From Nothophaeocryptopus gaeumannii (lineage: Eukaryota > Ascomycota > Dothideomycetes > Mycosphaerellales > Mycosphaerellaceae), in the NCBI GenBank assembly GCA_031771865.1, contig JASISA010000002.1, positions 1,116,001-1,180,000 on the forward strand: a stretch of 64,000 bases of DNA, given 5' to 3'. Numbering within the stretch: the first letter of the stretch is position 1; the number at the start of each line of letters is the position of its first letter. The notes under the pieces were generated by a model. That model did no database searches, had not been told where the DNA came from, and saw only the letters and a list, made by a program, of their open reading frames with translations. Both the position numbers and the translations under genes were made by a program. Positions 11,070 through 23,037 of the stretch are shown here, one piece after another.

Positions 11070-12779
11070 ATGGCGTTGAACGACATGGACACGCACATCT
11101 CGCTCTTGCGGAAGCAAATAGCTGCCACAGAAGCACAACTGGCGTCGTTGAGACAGCAACTCCAGCAGGCAGAGCACCGAGCCGATACAGCGCGTCAGTT
11201 GGAAGCAGCATACCAAGGCGGCTTTCCTGCTGAATGGATAGGCGAGACTCTTTCTGCCCTTACTGATGACCTGCATGGAGCGGGTCTGTATACGGGCTCG
11301 GATGGTTCTGTCAGTAGCCCTCATGAGATCGCTACCAACATACGACAGGAAAGCGGCATAGATGGTCGCGAATTCATCACTCCGGAGCCCGTATCGAGCG
11401 GACGATGGCCACTCGCTTGCGAAGAGTACAAAAGATACGGGCGTCAGATGATCATGCAAGAAGTAGGCCTCCATGGCCAGCTGAGACTGAACAAGGCCAG
11501 AGTTCTCATCGTAGGTTGCGGAGGTCTGGGCTGTCCAGCGGCAGCATATCTGGCAGGAGCAGGAGTCGGCACACTGGGTCTCATGGACGGCGATATTGTC
11601 GAAGTCTCGAATCTACACCGACAGATCGCGCATTCCGCAACAAAGGTTGGCAAGAGCAAGGTAGACAGCGCATACGAATATCTAAGCGAGTATGTAGGCT
11701 TGAGAATACTCAACATGAGGCTCCCATTCTGATCTCATGGTAGGTTGAATCCTCTCGTAAAGTATCAGCGACACCCCTTCCATCTCTCTTCCAATCAGGC
11801 CGTTCAGATCTTCTCACAGTACGATATGGTTTTGGACTGCACAGATCATCCGACTTCGCGATATCTAATCTCAGATGCTTGCGTGTTGACTGGCAGACCA
11901 CTCGTCTCTGCCTCTGCGCTGAAGACGGAAGGGCAGCTGATCGTTCTCAACAACCCGCCACGACCTCCAGGAGACCGTTCTGGCGGACCATGCTACCGCT
12001 GCGTGTTTCCCAAGCCGCCACCTCCTGAATCCGTTCTCTCTTGCGGCGAAGGTGGCATCCTTGGGCCCGTGGTGGGAGTCATGGGCGTCCTCCAAGCTCT
12101 CGAAGCTATCAAGGTTATCACTGCGAAGCCCAAGCAGCGAGCGACGAGTAACGACACTATCGATCTCAATGCCTTGATGAGCATGCCGCCTTCGCCTACA
12201 CAGAACCCGCATGAGGAACCCGTCCGGCCAACCCTACTGATCTTCTCTGCCTACTCCAATCCTCAATTTCGATCCGTACGGATGCGGACACGACATGCGA
12301 CTTGTGCGGCATGCTCTTCGCAAGCAATCGTCACACGCGAAAGCCTACTTTCAGGATCTCTGGACTACATCGCCTTCTGCGGCGTGACCAATCCGATAAG
12401 CATTCTGCCAGCGTCCTCCCGCATTGGTGCCTCAGAGTTCGCCCGCCTCCCACGTGATGGCACAAACACACTTATCGATGTGCGAGATGCCACACAGTAT
12501 CAAATGTGCGCTCTGCGAGGGAGCATCAACGTTCCATGGACTGGAAGTGCACAAGGGTGGCTGGATAAAGCGTTCCAAGCTGGTGCGATTCCCAGTAAGA
12601 GAGGCAGCGAGTATTACGTCATATGCAGGTATGGAAATGACTCCCAACTAGCGGCGAAGGCGATCCAAGAACTGGTGGATGCCTCAGGAGATGGGTTCGA
12701 GCATGTGAGAGTGAGGGATATCAGTGGCGGATTCCGAGCTTGGCGGGATGAGGTCGATGGAGAGTGGCCAGAATACTAG
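11070..12779 (+). CDS. UBA4: Adenylyltransferase/sulfurtransferase UBA4 (MOCS3)
   Basis: Exons 11070-11689 and 11744-12779 give 551 residues. An N-terminal coiled coil (ISLLRKQIAATEAQL) leads into an E1-like ThiF domain with GCGGLGCPAAAYLAGAGVG (ATP site) and DGDIVEVSNLHRQ. Zinc-site CxxC pairs are PCYRC and TCAAC, and SCGEGGILGPVVG follows. The C-terminal rhodanese domain has ICRYGNDSQLAAKA with its active Cys. The enzyme adenylates and thiocarboxylates URM1 for tRNA 2-thiolation (and, in MOCS3-type proteins, MoaD) in the cytosol. The ATG at 11070 was preferred over the GTG frame start further upstream. Length is slightly above the roughly 480-residue norm because of the coiled coil and loops. 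Confidence 0.95.
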
Positions 12780-13059
12780 CGAAGACTACAGCCGGGCACA
12801 GATCCAGATTGAGATCTATTGCATCTATGTCAAATCTAACGTCCATGTTTGGGTGTCGCCTTGATATCGCATTAGGCATGACCACTGTTGGCCGGCCGTG
12901 GTGGGCTCTCGCGTAACTTCGCGGCAGGCTGCCACGCGCCACTTTCGCGCATCATGAGCGACCAGGATGTTTCCATAAAGTCAACAAACCTACAAACCAA
13001 ATCCGTGTAATCACCACCTCCTCCTTCTCCATTGTTTCATTCATGAGGATGATGGGACC

Positions 13060-14894
13060 ATGGCGGTCGCAGACCCTTTCCACTCCAACGGCGGAGCAGA
13101 CAGCGACCTGAGCAATGACGCCGACACGGATTATGGCTCGGACCTCGACTCCGCCACCTGGGACGAAGTATACTCCCAATCTCAGTCGCAAGCCATCCCA
13201 CCACCGCCAAAGCTGAAGCTTGAGGATATAGACCTCGACGGACCCGTTCTACCTGAACGCGACGAGGGAGAGTCGCAGTCTCACTCGCTCCGACTTGCAC
13301 GTATACGAGAGGATCTAGACAAGGCGATTCAATCCAATGGCCATACTTCTGAGCAACTGTCGCGAATACGCGAGACGCTCGATGCGGTTGTCAATGGGTT
13401 GGGAGGCGCTGGGGAGGAGAGTATGGTGGGGGTTAAGAGGGAGAGGGAGGTGGAAGTCGAGGATGACAAGAGCAACCGGGACGCTTTCTCGAGTATGTCA
13501 AGCACTCAGTTATGCGCCACGGCGTCTTGAACGCGTCTAGCGACTGACATGCTGACTTTCAGCGCCTCACAGCAATCCAGATCGACAGCGGCCAAGAGGA
13601 CAACATCAAACGCGAAGAAGCCTCTCCACTACCTGAAGAACCCGACGTGAAAGACACGCGATCACCCATCGACCGTTTCCGCAAAGCACCTAAGAAGCCC
13701 CTTTCCGTCACAGACCTCGTATCACCCGCCTGGTGTGAGCTACAGTACTGGTACAGCTTGACCAGATATGGCCGAATCAAGCGAACGCCCGCGATGAAGC
13801 AGGGCAGCAAGATCCATAAACAGATGGAAGAGCAAGTACATACTGAGGTACCTGTGGAGATTGCTACGAGGGAAGATAAGCTTGGTCTGAGGATGTGGAA
13901 TGTCATACAGGGTTTAAGGACGCTGAGAGCTACGGGCTTGACGAGGGAGCTGGAGGTATTTGGGGTTGTCGAGGATGAGGTTATCATTGGTATCATTGAC
14001 GAGATCTCGTATGCCTGTCCGGATGAGGAGATGGAAGCAAAAATCCTGGAAGACGAGGAGCAGAAAAATGGGAAGGGCAAGAAGAAGATGACGCTTTTGC
14101 CGGATCAGAGGAGCATGACCGAGTTCTTCCAAGGGTCACAGACCAGCGCGGATATTTTAAACAGCCAGAGTGCATGGCTTGCCAGCCCACGAGCAGCCCG
14201 GCGAAAGCCACTGTATTTGGTGGATGTCAAGACACGTAAGTCGAAAATGATGCCGAAATTGGGAAGTCAAATGCGTCCGACACAGATGCAGCTGATGCTA
14301 TACCGGAGACTTCTGAACGACCTGGCTAGCAACCTCGTCGAAGCAGACCGTATCTTCGATCGATATAATGTGGAACCTCACATACCATTCAGCGATACCT
14401 TTATCGCTGCGCTAGGAGCCATCGACTTCCAAGGAAGTCAGGCTTCTGTCATGCAGGAACTCGACGACAACAACGATGAGCCTCGCATGTCGGACGGTCG
14501 GCCGCACGACCCTCTCGATGAGATCTTGTCCTACAACACCTTGTCCTCCCTCTGGTCTCACATGATCGCAGAATTCGCCAAGACGATTTCTATCTCGCCT
14601 ACCTGGTCCGCGATCTCTCCTCTGCTTACTGCGGAATTCCGCTCTTCTGCCGACGGCGACCTCATCGGACGCCGCAGCTTCCCCTTTGAAACAGACACGC
14701 TACAGAGCTACATCGATTCTGAGATGGCTTGGTGGCGAGGCGAAAGGGCGGCCAAGGGCGTGGATATTGAGGAGGCGTACAAGTGCGGGATTTGTGAGTT
14801 TGCGGACAAGTGTGAGTGGCGGATTGGGAAGATTGCGGACGCGACGAAGAAGGCGAGACTGAGGAACTCGACCAGGGCGAGTAGTGGGGTGTAG
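13060..14894 (+). CDS. EXO5: Exonuclease V (EXO5/DEM1)
   Basis: Exons 13060-13492 and 13573-14894 (intron donor GTATGT, acceptor CTCACAG) give 584 residues. An acidic, disordered N-terminus precedes LSVTDLVSPAWCELQYWY, which supplies the first Fe-S cysteine. The PD-(D/E)XK nuclease core shows IIGIIDEI and LYLVDVKTRKS. The other cluster cysteines are in YKCGICEFADKCEW near the C-terminus. This single-strand DNA exonuclease maintains mitochondrial DNA in budding yeast and acts in nuclear crosslink repair in other eukaryotes. No clear mitochondrial presequence is visible at this start. Confidence 0.93.
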
Positions 14895-15373
14895 CGGAAT
14901 GGCTGACGAGATATGACGATATGTATATATTCACTCGCTGCTGATGTATAGGTGTAGATTGAGATACCCAAGAATGGACGCTGAAACACAGATGGGCTAT
15001 GGTCTGAGGCCCTTGGAAGGACCAAAATCTGCAATAAAGAAAAAGAAGAGGGAGTTATTGGGTCGACTTGTGCATTAGCGAGCATTGAATATCATGGCAA
15101 GGGTATGCTGTTGCTGATGGCTTTACTGGAAATCTTGCGAGTCTTTGCTATCTGACCAGTTTAGTTATCCAAAAAACGAGATCGACAAACACCGCTTGTG
15201 GATTGTCATCCTAGCAGCACACGCATTGTCAATGCATCTCGCCAGCGGGAACATGCACTTTGGGAAAGCACCCCAGTAACCGACATGGCACTAGATGTTT
15301 GGTGCGGAAGCTCCCAGGCCGAGTGTGTCGTTTGTCTACAGAAGACCAGCCTGCTGCCGACGTCTCCTTCGCC
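14895..15373 (+). other. Intergenic; possible 5' part of the next gene
   Basis: About 480 bp. The frame of the following coiled-coil gene is open back to about 15260 without an ATG, so an upstream exon is possible. Nothing else was recognised. Confidence 0.4.
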
Positions 15374-17143
15374 ATGTTGGACAGCCTGCGCTTCCAACTG
15401 GAAAGAAGATGGATGCAAAGCGTTTTGCGACAAGTGGACTCCGAGGAACACCGCAACGAGGAGTTGTACGAAGCTCAGCTTCAGCTGCACAAGGAAGTGA
15501 CATACCATGTTGCCAGTCTCATGCAGATGTACAAAACCTGGTCGAAAGAAGAGAAAAGCATTGTCACCTTGGGCCGCCTCATCGACTTGCATCAGGGCCG
15601 CAAGGATTACATCAATCGCGAGCTCACCAAAGGCGAGGACTATGCTCGCAAGATTCACCAACGCTTGTCTGATCTACAGACGGAGATTGATGACGCCAAT
15701 CGACTTCTTGCAGCAGCGGGTTCCGGTACCACCAAGGAAATGACGCAGAGGTTGAAAGGCCTACAGAATCAAAAGGCCAAGATTTTCGATCTCATCCGCG
15801 CGCAATATCAAGACGAACTTCGAGAGTTGGCTCTAAAGTCCAATTCAGACAACTCAGACAACTCAGACGGGTCGCCTAAATCTTACCGGGTATTGGATGA
15901 AGAAGTGCCCATTCTGGAACGCATTGCCGGTGAACACGAGTTCGAGATCGATCCCGCGTCGTTCACAGTGCTAGAGCTATACAACCTCCTTTGCAGAGTT
16001 GTTGAAGCACGCGAGACAAGCGACAGCGCTGAGATCGAGACTCTGAAAGAGAATGCACGTGGCTGGAAAAAGACGGCTGACCGTTACCGTCTAGAGAGGA
16101 ATAGTCTCAGAGCAGATCTGAAGAAGGAGATGGAGGATCACGAAGCAGAGTTGGAGGAGGACAAACGTTCGGCACAGCAAGCGAATGAGCAGGCTTCGAC
16201 AGCTTCAGCGGAGAACGAGAAGTTGAACAAGGAGTTGAATGAGCTTCGGATTGAGTTACGGTACAAGGAGGAAGAACTCGAAGATAAGACGAGGGGTATC
16301 GCCGAGGTGAAAGCGGACCTGTTTGCTCAGAAAGAAGAACTCGTTAGCACCAACGAAGGAAACGAGGATCTGCTCGCAAGGCTGGACAAAGAGCACGAGA
16401 GATACGAGGCTGAAATTGCAGAGCAAAGGGCTCAGCTCACCGCCGAGAACACCTACAAGGACCACCTCATTGACAGGTTGAAACAGTGGCGCGATACAGA
16501 CAGACAAGAGCAATGGAAGCGAGACGAAAAACTGGAAAAAGAGTTCACTCAATGTACGGAAGAGATCGAAGAGATGCGGGAAGACGTGAGAAGGCTAATC
16601 GGAGAGCGAGAGGAAGCGATCAAGCAGCGCGACAACTTGAAGGCAGAGTTGTCTCGCACCCTTGACGGCGTTGCTAGCCTGATCCCCAACATCCTTCACC
16701 AAGTGCTCTTCGACGCCCCGCTTGACTGGAGTCTCGGCGGCCTCGAGCTTTTGACTAAGCTCGTTCCCTATCGCACCTATGACTCCCGGACGAATACACC
16801 ACCACGGTTCGATGCAACACACCAGCAGCAATGTGCGGCTCTGACCGCGGGCGGTAGAAGCCTCAATCTCCTGGTTCCGAGAGCAAACCCATATCACTTC
16901 GCAATGCTCTTGCTCAATGCTCTGGGGCATTTTAGCAAGACTGTCGAATATGCGTCTGCACAGGAGCTTCGCGGCGAAATCAACTGGGTTGACGAGCTCG
17001 TCAAGAGAATGGGATATCAAACCTCCTATGATTCATCAAATACCGTCGACAAGATCGAACTGTCAAGCTTGGTTCAGCTCTTGCTGGAGTTGCTCCGCGT
17101 CGCTCAAGTTAAAGGCGTGGGACAAATGATGGTGTCATTGTGA
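15374..17143 (+). CDS. Long coiled-coil protein, function unknown
   Basis: Single exon of 589 residues from the first in-frame ATG. Residues 1-180 and 230-440 are mainly charged heptad-type helix rich in Glu, Lys, Gln and Arg. They are separated by a polar stretch with a short DNS/SDN tandem (SDNSDNSDGS). The last 150 residues are more globular (LIPNILHQVLFDAPLDWSL, NPYHFAMLLLNALGHFSK). No catalytic motif, membrane segment or zinc finger is seen. Likely a structural or scaffold protein. It stops only 2 bp short of the convergent GMC pseudogene. Confidence 0.75.
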   Translation: MLDSLRFQLERRWMQSVLRQVDSEEHRNEELYEAQLQLHKEVTYHVASLMQMYKTWSKEEKSIVTLGRLIDLHQGRKDYINRELTKGEDYARKIHQRLSDLQTEIDDANRLLAAAGSGTTKEMTQRLKGLQNQKAKIFDLIRAQYQDELRELALKSNSDNSDNSDGSPKSYRVLDEEVPILERIAGEHEFEIDPASFTVLELYNLLCRVVEARETSDSAEIETLKENARGWKKTADRYRLERNSLRADLKKEMEDHEAELEEDKRSAQQANEQASTASAENEKLNKELNELRIELRYKEEELEDKTRGIAEVKADLFAQKEELVSTNEGNEDLLARLDKEHERYEAEIAEQRAQLTAENTYKDHLIDRLKQWRDTDRQEQWKRDEKLEKEFTQCTEEIEEMREDVRRLIGEREEAIKQRDNLKAELSRTLDGVASLIPNILHQVLFDAPLDWSLGGLELLTKLVPYRTYDSRTNTPPRFDATHQQQCAALTAGGRSLNLLVPRANPYHFAMLLLNALGHFSKTVEYASAQELRGEINWVDELVKRMGYQTSYDSSNTVDKIELSSLVQLLLELLRVAQVKGVGQMMVSL

Positions 17144-17145
17144 GG

Positions 17146-18750
17146 TTATTGAGTTGCGTTGGCTCCGTCAATGATCATCTGAGCAGCCCTCTCCGCAAGC
17201 CCATAAAGCGGCGCTTGTAAATGCCCCCCAATACTCACAGGCAAAATACTCGCATCCACAATCCTCAGCTTTCCCATCCCCTTAACCTTACATTCCGTAT
17301 CAACAACACTCCCCATAGCAGCCGTCCCAGCCGGATGATTAAAGCTCCACGCACTCGCTCGAATCCTCTTATCGATCTCCTCATCCGTGCTCTCCACCGT
17401 CAGATGCTCAAATCCTTCCGGAGGAGCTTCTCCAGACACGATATCTCTCACGGCGTCCGTAGATACGGTTTTGAGGATAAGACGAGCGCCAGCTCGAAGG
17501 GCAGCAGAATCATGAGCAGTTGACAAGTAAGCCGGATCAACGACCGGAAGATCTTGAACATCCGAACTTCTCAGCGTAACCTCCCCCCTCGAAGTCGGAG
17601 ACATAACCGCACAAGAACCAGTAATAAACTCCCCATTCATCGGCGGAGGGGTATGTGGGCCGGTAGGAGTTGGAAGATATCCAATGACCATTTCGATGTT
17701 GTCTTTCCGGGGACTTTGAAGGCCGTCGATTTCAGCGGCTGCGTTCTTCTCCTGGTCTGGTGTACTTGCTATGGTCATCCAGTCGAGTGGGTTGCCTTCG
17801 AGAAATTTGGGACTGGACATGAATTTTGGGGCGCCCATTGCGTAGCCGGCTGACGGGTTGGTGAGGCGGAACCACATGGTGAAGCTGGAATGGTCGCGGA
17901 GGTTCTTTCCGACTGAGGGAACGTCGAGGAGGCAGGAGATGCTGTGTTTGTCGAGTTCGGCTTTTGAGCCGATGCCTGAGAGCATGAGGAGGTGTGGCGT
18001 GCCTATTGCTCCGCAGCTTAAAATCACCTCTTTCTTCGCGTAGAACTTCGTCCCGTCCAGCATCTCCATCCTTCACAACCAGCCTCGCGATTTGATTGCC
18101 GGACATGATCTCTACTCCACTCAGATCATACGCATCAGCAGCAAACGACCTCTTCGCTTCAGGGACCAACTCTCAAGCAATCTTCCAAATCCCAGCGCGT
18201 CGCCGCCCTGCTGATCCTCATTCTCCTTCAGCCCAGCCTGTAACAAAGCCTGTCTAAGAGGCTCCTTCATCGGATACCCTCGATCGCCTCGACTAGGATG
18301 AATAGGTCGTGAGTACCCATGTTGCTCTTCTAGACCCCGCACGGGAAACGTCTCAGACTTCTTCAAGTAGGGAAGCAGCCCATCATAACTCCATTTAGAA
18401 TCATTGACCAGCTTCGCCCATTCGTCATAACCGCCTCGATCACCTCGTGTCCAACCGCCGTAGTTGACTGCCGATCCGCCACCAAGGATTCGACCGGTTT
18501 GCATGGGGATAGTCCTGTTATCAATGTGCTTTTGAGGGCTGGTATTATGGGTCGTCTTCAAATCTTCGCTTAAGAACCAGGCTTTGGCAGGTGGGGAGAT
18601 GTTCTCATTGTTGCGTGAGTCCGGACCTGTCTCAAGTAGAAGAATCGACGAGTCTGGAAGGCCTTGTTTGAGCCGGGATGCCACGACGCAGCCGCAGAGG
18701 CCACCACCAGCGATGATGTAGTTGTACGTAGAGCTTTTGTTAGGTGTCAT
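17146..18750 (-). pseudogene. GMC-family oxidoreductase with two frame breaks
   Basis: Three consecutive frames together cover a full GMC flavoenzyme. Frame 1 (from ATG 18750) has YNYIIAGGGLCGCVVASRLK and GRILGGGSAVNYGGW. Frame 2 (about 18165-18070) has RSFAADAYDLSGVEIM. Frame 3 (about 18069 to the stop at 17146) has KEVILSCGAIGTPHLLMLSG, SFNHPAGTAAMG with the catalytic His, and the C-terminal GGHLQAPLYGLAERA. The shifts fall near 18165 and 18068. No GT..AG intron of usable size explains either, and a few codons appear missing at the second. An aryl-alcohol/choline-oxidase-type enzyme originally, now probably dead. Two sequencing errors are the alternative. Confidence 0.8.
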
Positions 18751-19005
18751 TTTGCGATGTTAAAGTGAACGTGAAGCTGTCTCAACGCTGGTTGCGGATA
18801 TTTTAACTTGCGTAAACTTTGACGGGCTTTCAATAAAAGGTGCGAGCTTCACCATACGCCAATCCTTCCGGAGTCATTTGGTATGCTTTGCGCCCTGAGA
18901 GCTACCACTGAAGTCCGGCTCTTAGTCATGCACGTCATTGAAACGTGCTGAAGCGTGTGGAATCTTTGATGTAGCTCTGGTAACATCAGTCGTCTGATGG
19001 TCCAA

Positions 19006-20811
19006 TTACTCGTTCTTCGCAGGGAATCTATTTCTCCTCAGGCCAAGTCGCCGCTGGACAGCTGAGATCGTCCTCCCAACAGGCAAATTTCCCAAGAGAT
19101 AACTTCGCTCCGTGAAGACACTGTCTTTGGTCAGCGTTTGTTTGCAACACAAGGGAGACAACCTTACATAAAAGTGGCATAAACAATGCCAATTCCTCCG
19201 ACGCGCAGCAGCTCTCCCGACAGACCGTACTGTGCTAGTAGACCCTTTGAGCGGGACAGGAGGCTCGGCACGACCAATGCGGCTCCCACTGCCATCGAGC
19301 TGGGTAGCAAATCGCCGACTCGGAAGTCCAACCTATTGCGTAGGAAGAAGCCCTTCACGTAAGTCAAGTTGAAGATGATCCTGAGTGCCATGTTCACACA
19401 ATTGGCCAGAACGAGTCCCTTGGCACCCATTCCTAGCACTCTCAGAAACACGTAAGCACTTGCCGCGAAGCCTGCAGAGAATGCTCCCATCCAGAGACTT
19501 TGCAGGTGCAGCTCCTTGATCGAAGCCGTAGCAGCTACGAAAGCTTCGCTGACACCATTGATCGCAAGAAGCGGGATGCAATAGCAGTATATACCGAGGA
19601 CCTCTCCAGCACCCGAATCGGACCAGCGCGATCCTGCAACCAGGCGGAGAAGCAATGGAGCAGCTGTTGGACCGACGGCGAAGGCCAGGAGAGAGATGAT
19701 GCCGTAGCCTCGAAGGACGACCGCTAAAGCATTCGCAGCTTGCTTGATGTTGGGAGAAGGCTCTGGGGTGCTGGATCCAGGTGCTGTGTCAGAAGCTGCG
19801 GTATTTCCTGGAACTGCTGTCGTTGGCGCTGAGCATAGTTGTGCGAACAGGTTTCGCGAGTTATCTTCGATCGGGCGGAAAACCATTCTCGCGATCAGGC
19901 CTCCGTAGTTCGCAGCTAGGGCGTACATCCCTTGATCATCAAGCGAGGTAAATGCCGTACTGATGAACTTGTCGCCCTCCGTCAAAACATACTTGAAGGC
20001 AGATTGTATGTAGAGGGAAGAAGTGAGATTGATCAAGGGCCAAGAGAAGAGTGAAAATAGGAAGCCATCCCCGTTTCTGGATGAAGAGACATCAGAGAAC
20101 ACCCTTACGCGTTTGAGGTCGTTTGACGCACCTCGTCTTGATCTTACGTGGCAGTAGAGCGAACTTGTCTGCTCTTGCGACTGGGATGGTGTGCCACAGG
20201 TAGACCAAGGTCAACGCAGTGCAGTACACGAGCTCTCCGAGAGCAAAAGGTAGAGCTCCAAGATCGATACCTTGTCGACTGCTCCAAAAGACCGTGCTAG
20301 CAGTCACTGCCGTCTTCACGATCACAGCTGCTCCCTCCGCTACAGCTTCGGACTTGGGCAGCATCTTCTGCTTCACGGCCGTGAAGGCTGGTTCGGACAG
20401 AAGCTCAACGACTGCCGCGAGTTGACATATTCGTAGACTCTCCGTGAAATATGGAACGTCTGATCGAGGGTAGAACTCCGGAAGACCAAGGATGATTGGA
20501 AATCCCAAAGCGATGGCCAGGTAGGAAAAATTGATCGCTGCTTGCACGCCACCCTCAGGCTTCCGCTGACATGCCACTCGTGAGCTCTCTCGCGCAAAGT
20601 GATGAGCCGATATGATGAACAATTCCAGTTGCATAGACGCACCCAGTATGGCTGGAGACAAGAAGCGGAGTAGGAGCTGGTTGAGGGCGAATGTCAAGGC
20701 TCGGGAGGCGACCTTGAGGGCAATAAGGTATGCCGCCCCTCTCGCGGAGGAGGACACAGCATCGTTGGACATTATGAAGTTGGGCGTAGAGAAAGATGCA
20801 TCATGGTACAT
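19006..20811 (-). CDS. RFT1: RFT1, Man5GlcNAc2-PP-dolichol translocation protein
   Basis: Exons 20811-20132, 20076-19168 and 19120-19006 close to 567 residues. The N-terminal SSSARGAAYLIALKVASRALTF and multiple hydrophobic helices match the RFT1 family (PF04506) of the MOP flippase superfamily. The region FKYVLTEGDKFISTAF is the most conserved RFT1 block and the C-terminal exon begins with the expected TER-Y segment. An ER membrane protein needed for N-glycan precursor assembly. A second start at 20772 (MSNDAV) is equally plausible. The gene is transcribed away from PEX7 across only 237 bp. Confidence 0.93.
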
Positions 20812-21048
20812 GTAATCCGGGGTGATGGAGGGGATAGCAGGATAGAAGCAACCTCGTCAAAGTGAAGGAAAGGAGTCTTTACTGAGTCAGCGGGTGAACT
20901 TCGGCGGCCTCGGCTCAAGCACATGAAGTGATGGAACTTGGAAGACTGCAGCTTTCACTGGGCACTCTCACTCACACTCACACTATTCCCGTGCATGTGC
21001 CCTACAATGCATTGTACATAGCCTTCACTACACGTTTTCTCCCCCACG
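20812..21048. promoter_or_regulatory. Shared RFT1/PEX7 bidirectional promoter region
   Basis: Only 237 bp separate the two divergent start codons. It contains a CT/CA-rich tract (CTCACTCACACTCACACTA) about 70-90 bp before PEX7. No TATA box was identified. Confidence 0.5.
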
Positions 21049-22089
21049 ATGCTGGAGTTTCGAACGCAAGGGTTCAGTCCCTACAGCGTCAAATACTCGC
21101 CCTTCTTCGACAACCGACTCGCCGTTTCCGCTGGCGCCAACTTCGGCCTCGTGGGCAACGGCCGCTTATATATCCTTCAGCTGGGGCCGAACGGGATCGG
21201 CTGCGAGAAGTTCTTCGAGACACAGGACTGCTTATTCGATGTGACGTGGTCCGAGCAGCACGAGAACCAGCTTTTGACGGCCGGCGGTGATGGCAGCATC
21301 AAGCTCTTCGATATCGGCGTAGGCGAGTTTCCCGTGGCTGGCTGGCAAGAGCACGCAAGAGAGGTCTTCTCCGTACATTGGAACTTGCTGGAGAAGCAGA
21401 CGTTTCTGAGTAGCAGCTGGGACGGGACGGTCAAAATCTGGACACCTGAGAGAAAGGAAAGCATAGTCACATTGCCCGTGCACAGCTGTGTCTACTCTGC
21501 GCAGTACAGCCCGCACCACCCGCAGATCGTGACATGCGTGTCAAGGGACAGTCATTTGAGAGTATATGATTTGAGGAGCAAGCCGAGTGCCCAAAACCAT
21601 CTCCAGCTGGCCATACCCATTCATGCACCTCCGAAAGTGCCAGTAGCTGGCTACATGCAGAGAAGCCCGGGCCCCACTGAGAGCTTGACCCATGATTGGA
21701 ACAAGTACAGAGATTCGGTGCTCGCGGCAGCAGGCGTAGATGGAGTCATCCGCACATTCGATTTGAGGCAACCCTCTGGACCAGTGAACTTCTTACCTGG
21801 GCACGAGTATGCTGTGAGAAAGCTGAGCTGGAGTCCGCATCTGAGTGATGTCCTGCTTTCTGCGAGTTACGATATGACATGCCGGATTTGGGCTGACGGC
21901 AGCAACGTGGACAAGGGCGGTGCAAGCGCGGGTGCTGGGTTAGGTCAAGAGATGGGACGCATGGACCGACATACTGAATTTGCCATGGGCGTCGATTGGT
22001 GTCTCTTCGGCGCCGAGGGCTGGTGCTCTACGTGCGCCTGGGACGAAAGAGTCTTGGTCTGGGATGTGAGAGAATACATGCGGCCATGA
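21049..22089 (+). CDS. PEX7: PEX7, peroxisomal PTS2 receptor
   Basis: Single exon, 346 residues, close to the usual 320-380. The N-terminus FRTQGFSPYSVKYSPFFDNR is the PEX7 signature. Six WD40 blades follow, for example GGDGSIKLFDI, SSWDGTVKIWTP, ASYDMTCRIWAD and AWDERVLVWDV. The protein binds PTS2-bearing cargo in the cytosol and delivers it to the peroxisomal docking complex with a PEX20-type co-receptor in filamentous fungi. A loop near residues 195-220 is family-typical. Certain call. Confidence 0.96.
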   Translation: MLEFRTQGFSPYSVKYSPFFDNRLAVSAGANFGLVGNGRLYILQLGPNGIGCEKFFETQDCLFDVTWSEQHENQLLTAGGDGSIKLFDIGVGEFPVAGWQEHAREVFSVHWNLLEKQTFLSSSWDGTVKIWTPERKESIVTLPVHSCVYSAQYSPHHPQIVTCVSRDSHLRVYDLRSKPSAQNHLQLAIPIHAPPKVPVAGYMQRSPGPTESLTHDWNKYRDSVLAAAGVDGVIRTFDLRQPSGPVNFLPGHEYAVRKLSWSPHLSDVLLSASYDMTCRIWADGSNVDKGGASAGAGLGQEMGRMDRHTEFAMGVDWCLFGAEGWCSTCAWDERVLVWDVREYMRP

Positions 22090-22120
22090 CGAACCACGCT
22101 GGACTACCAATATAAACGTA

Positions 22121-23037
22121 CTATCGGAAGAACTGCGCTGGCGAAGGACGCTCAACACCAGCTCGGTCATATCGATTATTCCACAAAGCATGCCATCCAT
22201 CCTTGATGTTGCCATCGCAATCTTCGAATTCGAAGGCCTCGATATAGCTCTTGGGCCGATTCGACGACTTCCCCGTTGTCCAAGAGTCACCCGACATTGA
22301 GTGGACGTCACCTCGTAGCCATAGCGTCTCCCCTCCCATCTCTTGCGGGCTCGGTGTGGGAGTTCGAATGACACGGATCTCCCGTTTGCTCGTCCTCTTC
22401 TTGGGGCGACGCTTGGACAGCCAGATGACCAAAGCTACAAACGAGTACGCGACCAACACGACTACTCCGATGCCGAGGCATAGCCCAAGCTTGTCGTCTT
22501 TAGACAGGCCAGCATCTTCTTTTACATGGTCGTCTGCAGATGCGGTACTCTGGACTGGTGATGTTTGGTCGGCTTTCTGAAGGCTGGAAATATGGAAGAT
22601 CTCGCTTGTCGCTATGCAGCCGTCGCAGAAGTTCGGCTCATCGGATTTCTGCAGTCGGAAGTGGAAGCCATGATCGAGGCTGACGCCTTTGACCGACGAC
22701 GCTCTCCACTTAAAGGTCGTCATGTCCTCCTTTGCGCGCGCTATCTACATCAGCTAAAGCTCGCGTGCGAGTCGCGCAAACAACACTCACCGACAAGCGG
22801 TCTCACGCCGAACGAGTCGTCATTTCTGGGTCCTTGCCACACTTCCAGGTTGGTATGCTCGAATGGCGTGGTCCACCTCACTTCCACCTCATCACCAGGT
22901 CCATACTGAGTGCGATCTCCACCGTTGGGCGAAAGAAACTCCAGTCGTGGGAATCCTGCAGCGTCCACTATGCTAATCCACTGTGAAAGAGCGACTGCTA
23001 CCAGGATCAGGTGCATCACTCGGGGCGGCCGGCGCAT
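22121..23037 (-). CDS. Type I membrane protein with signal peptide, function unknown
   Basis: Exons 23037-22791 and 22740-22121 give 288 residues. A signal peptide (MHLILVAVALSQWISIVDA) precedes a lumenal domain with LEFLSPNGGDRTQYGPGDEVEVRW. That block resembles the Kre9/Knh1-type Ig-like fold found in fungal wall and Ser/Thr-rich proteins. A second-half FRLQKSDEPNFCDGC is followed by a transmembrane helix (LGLCLGIGVVVLVAYSFVALVIW) and a basic stop-transfer KRRPKKRTSKR. The cytoplasmic tail is about 95 residues. Probably a plasma-membrane or secretory-pathway protein. The Kre9-like assignment is tentative. Confidence 0.75.
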
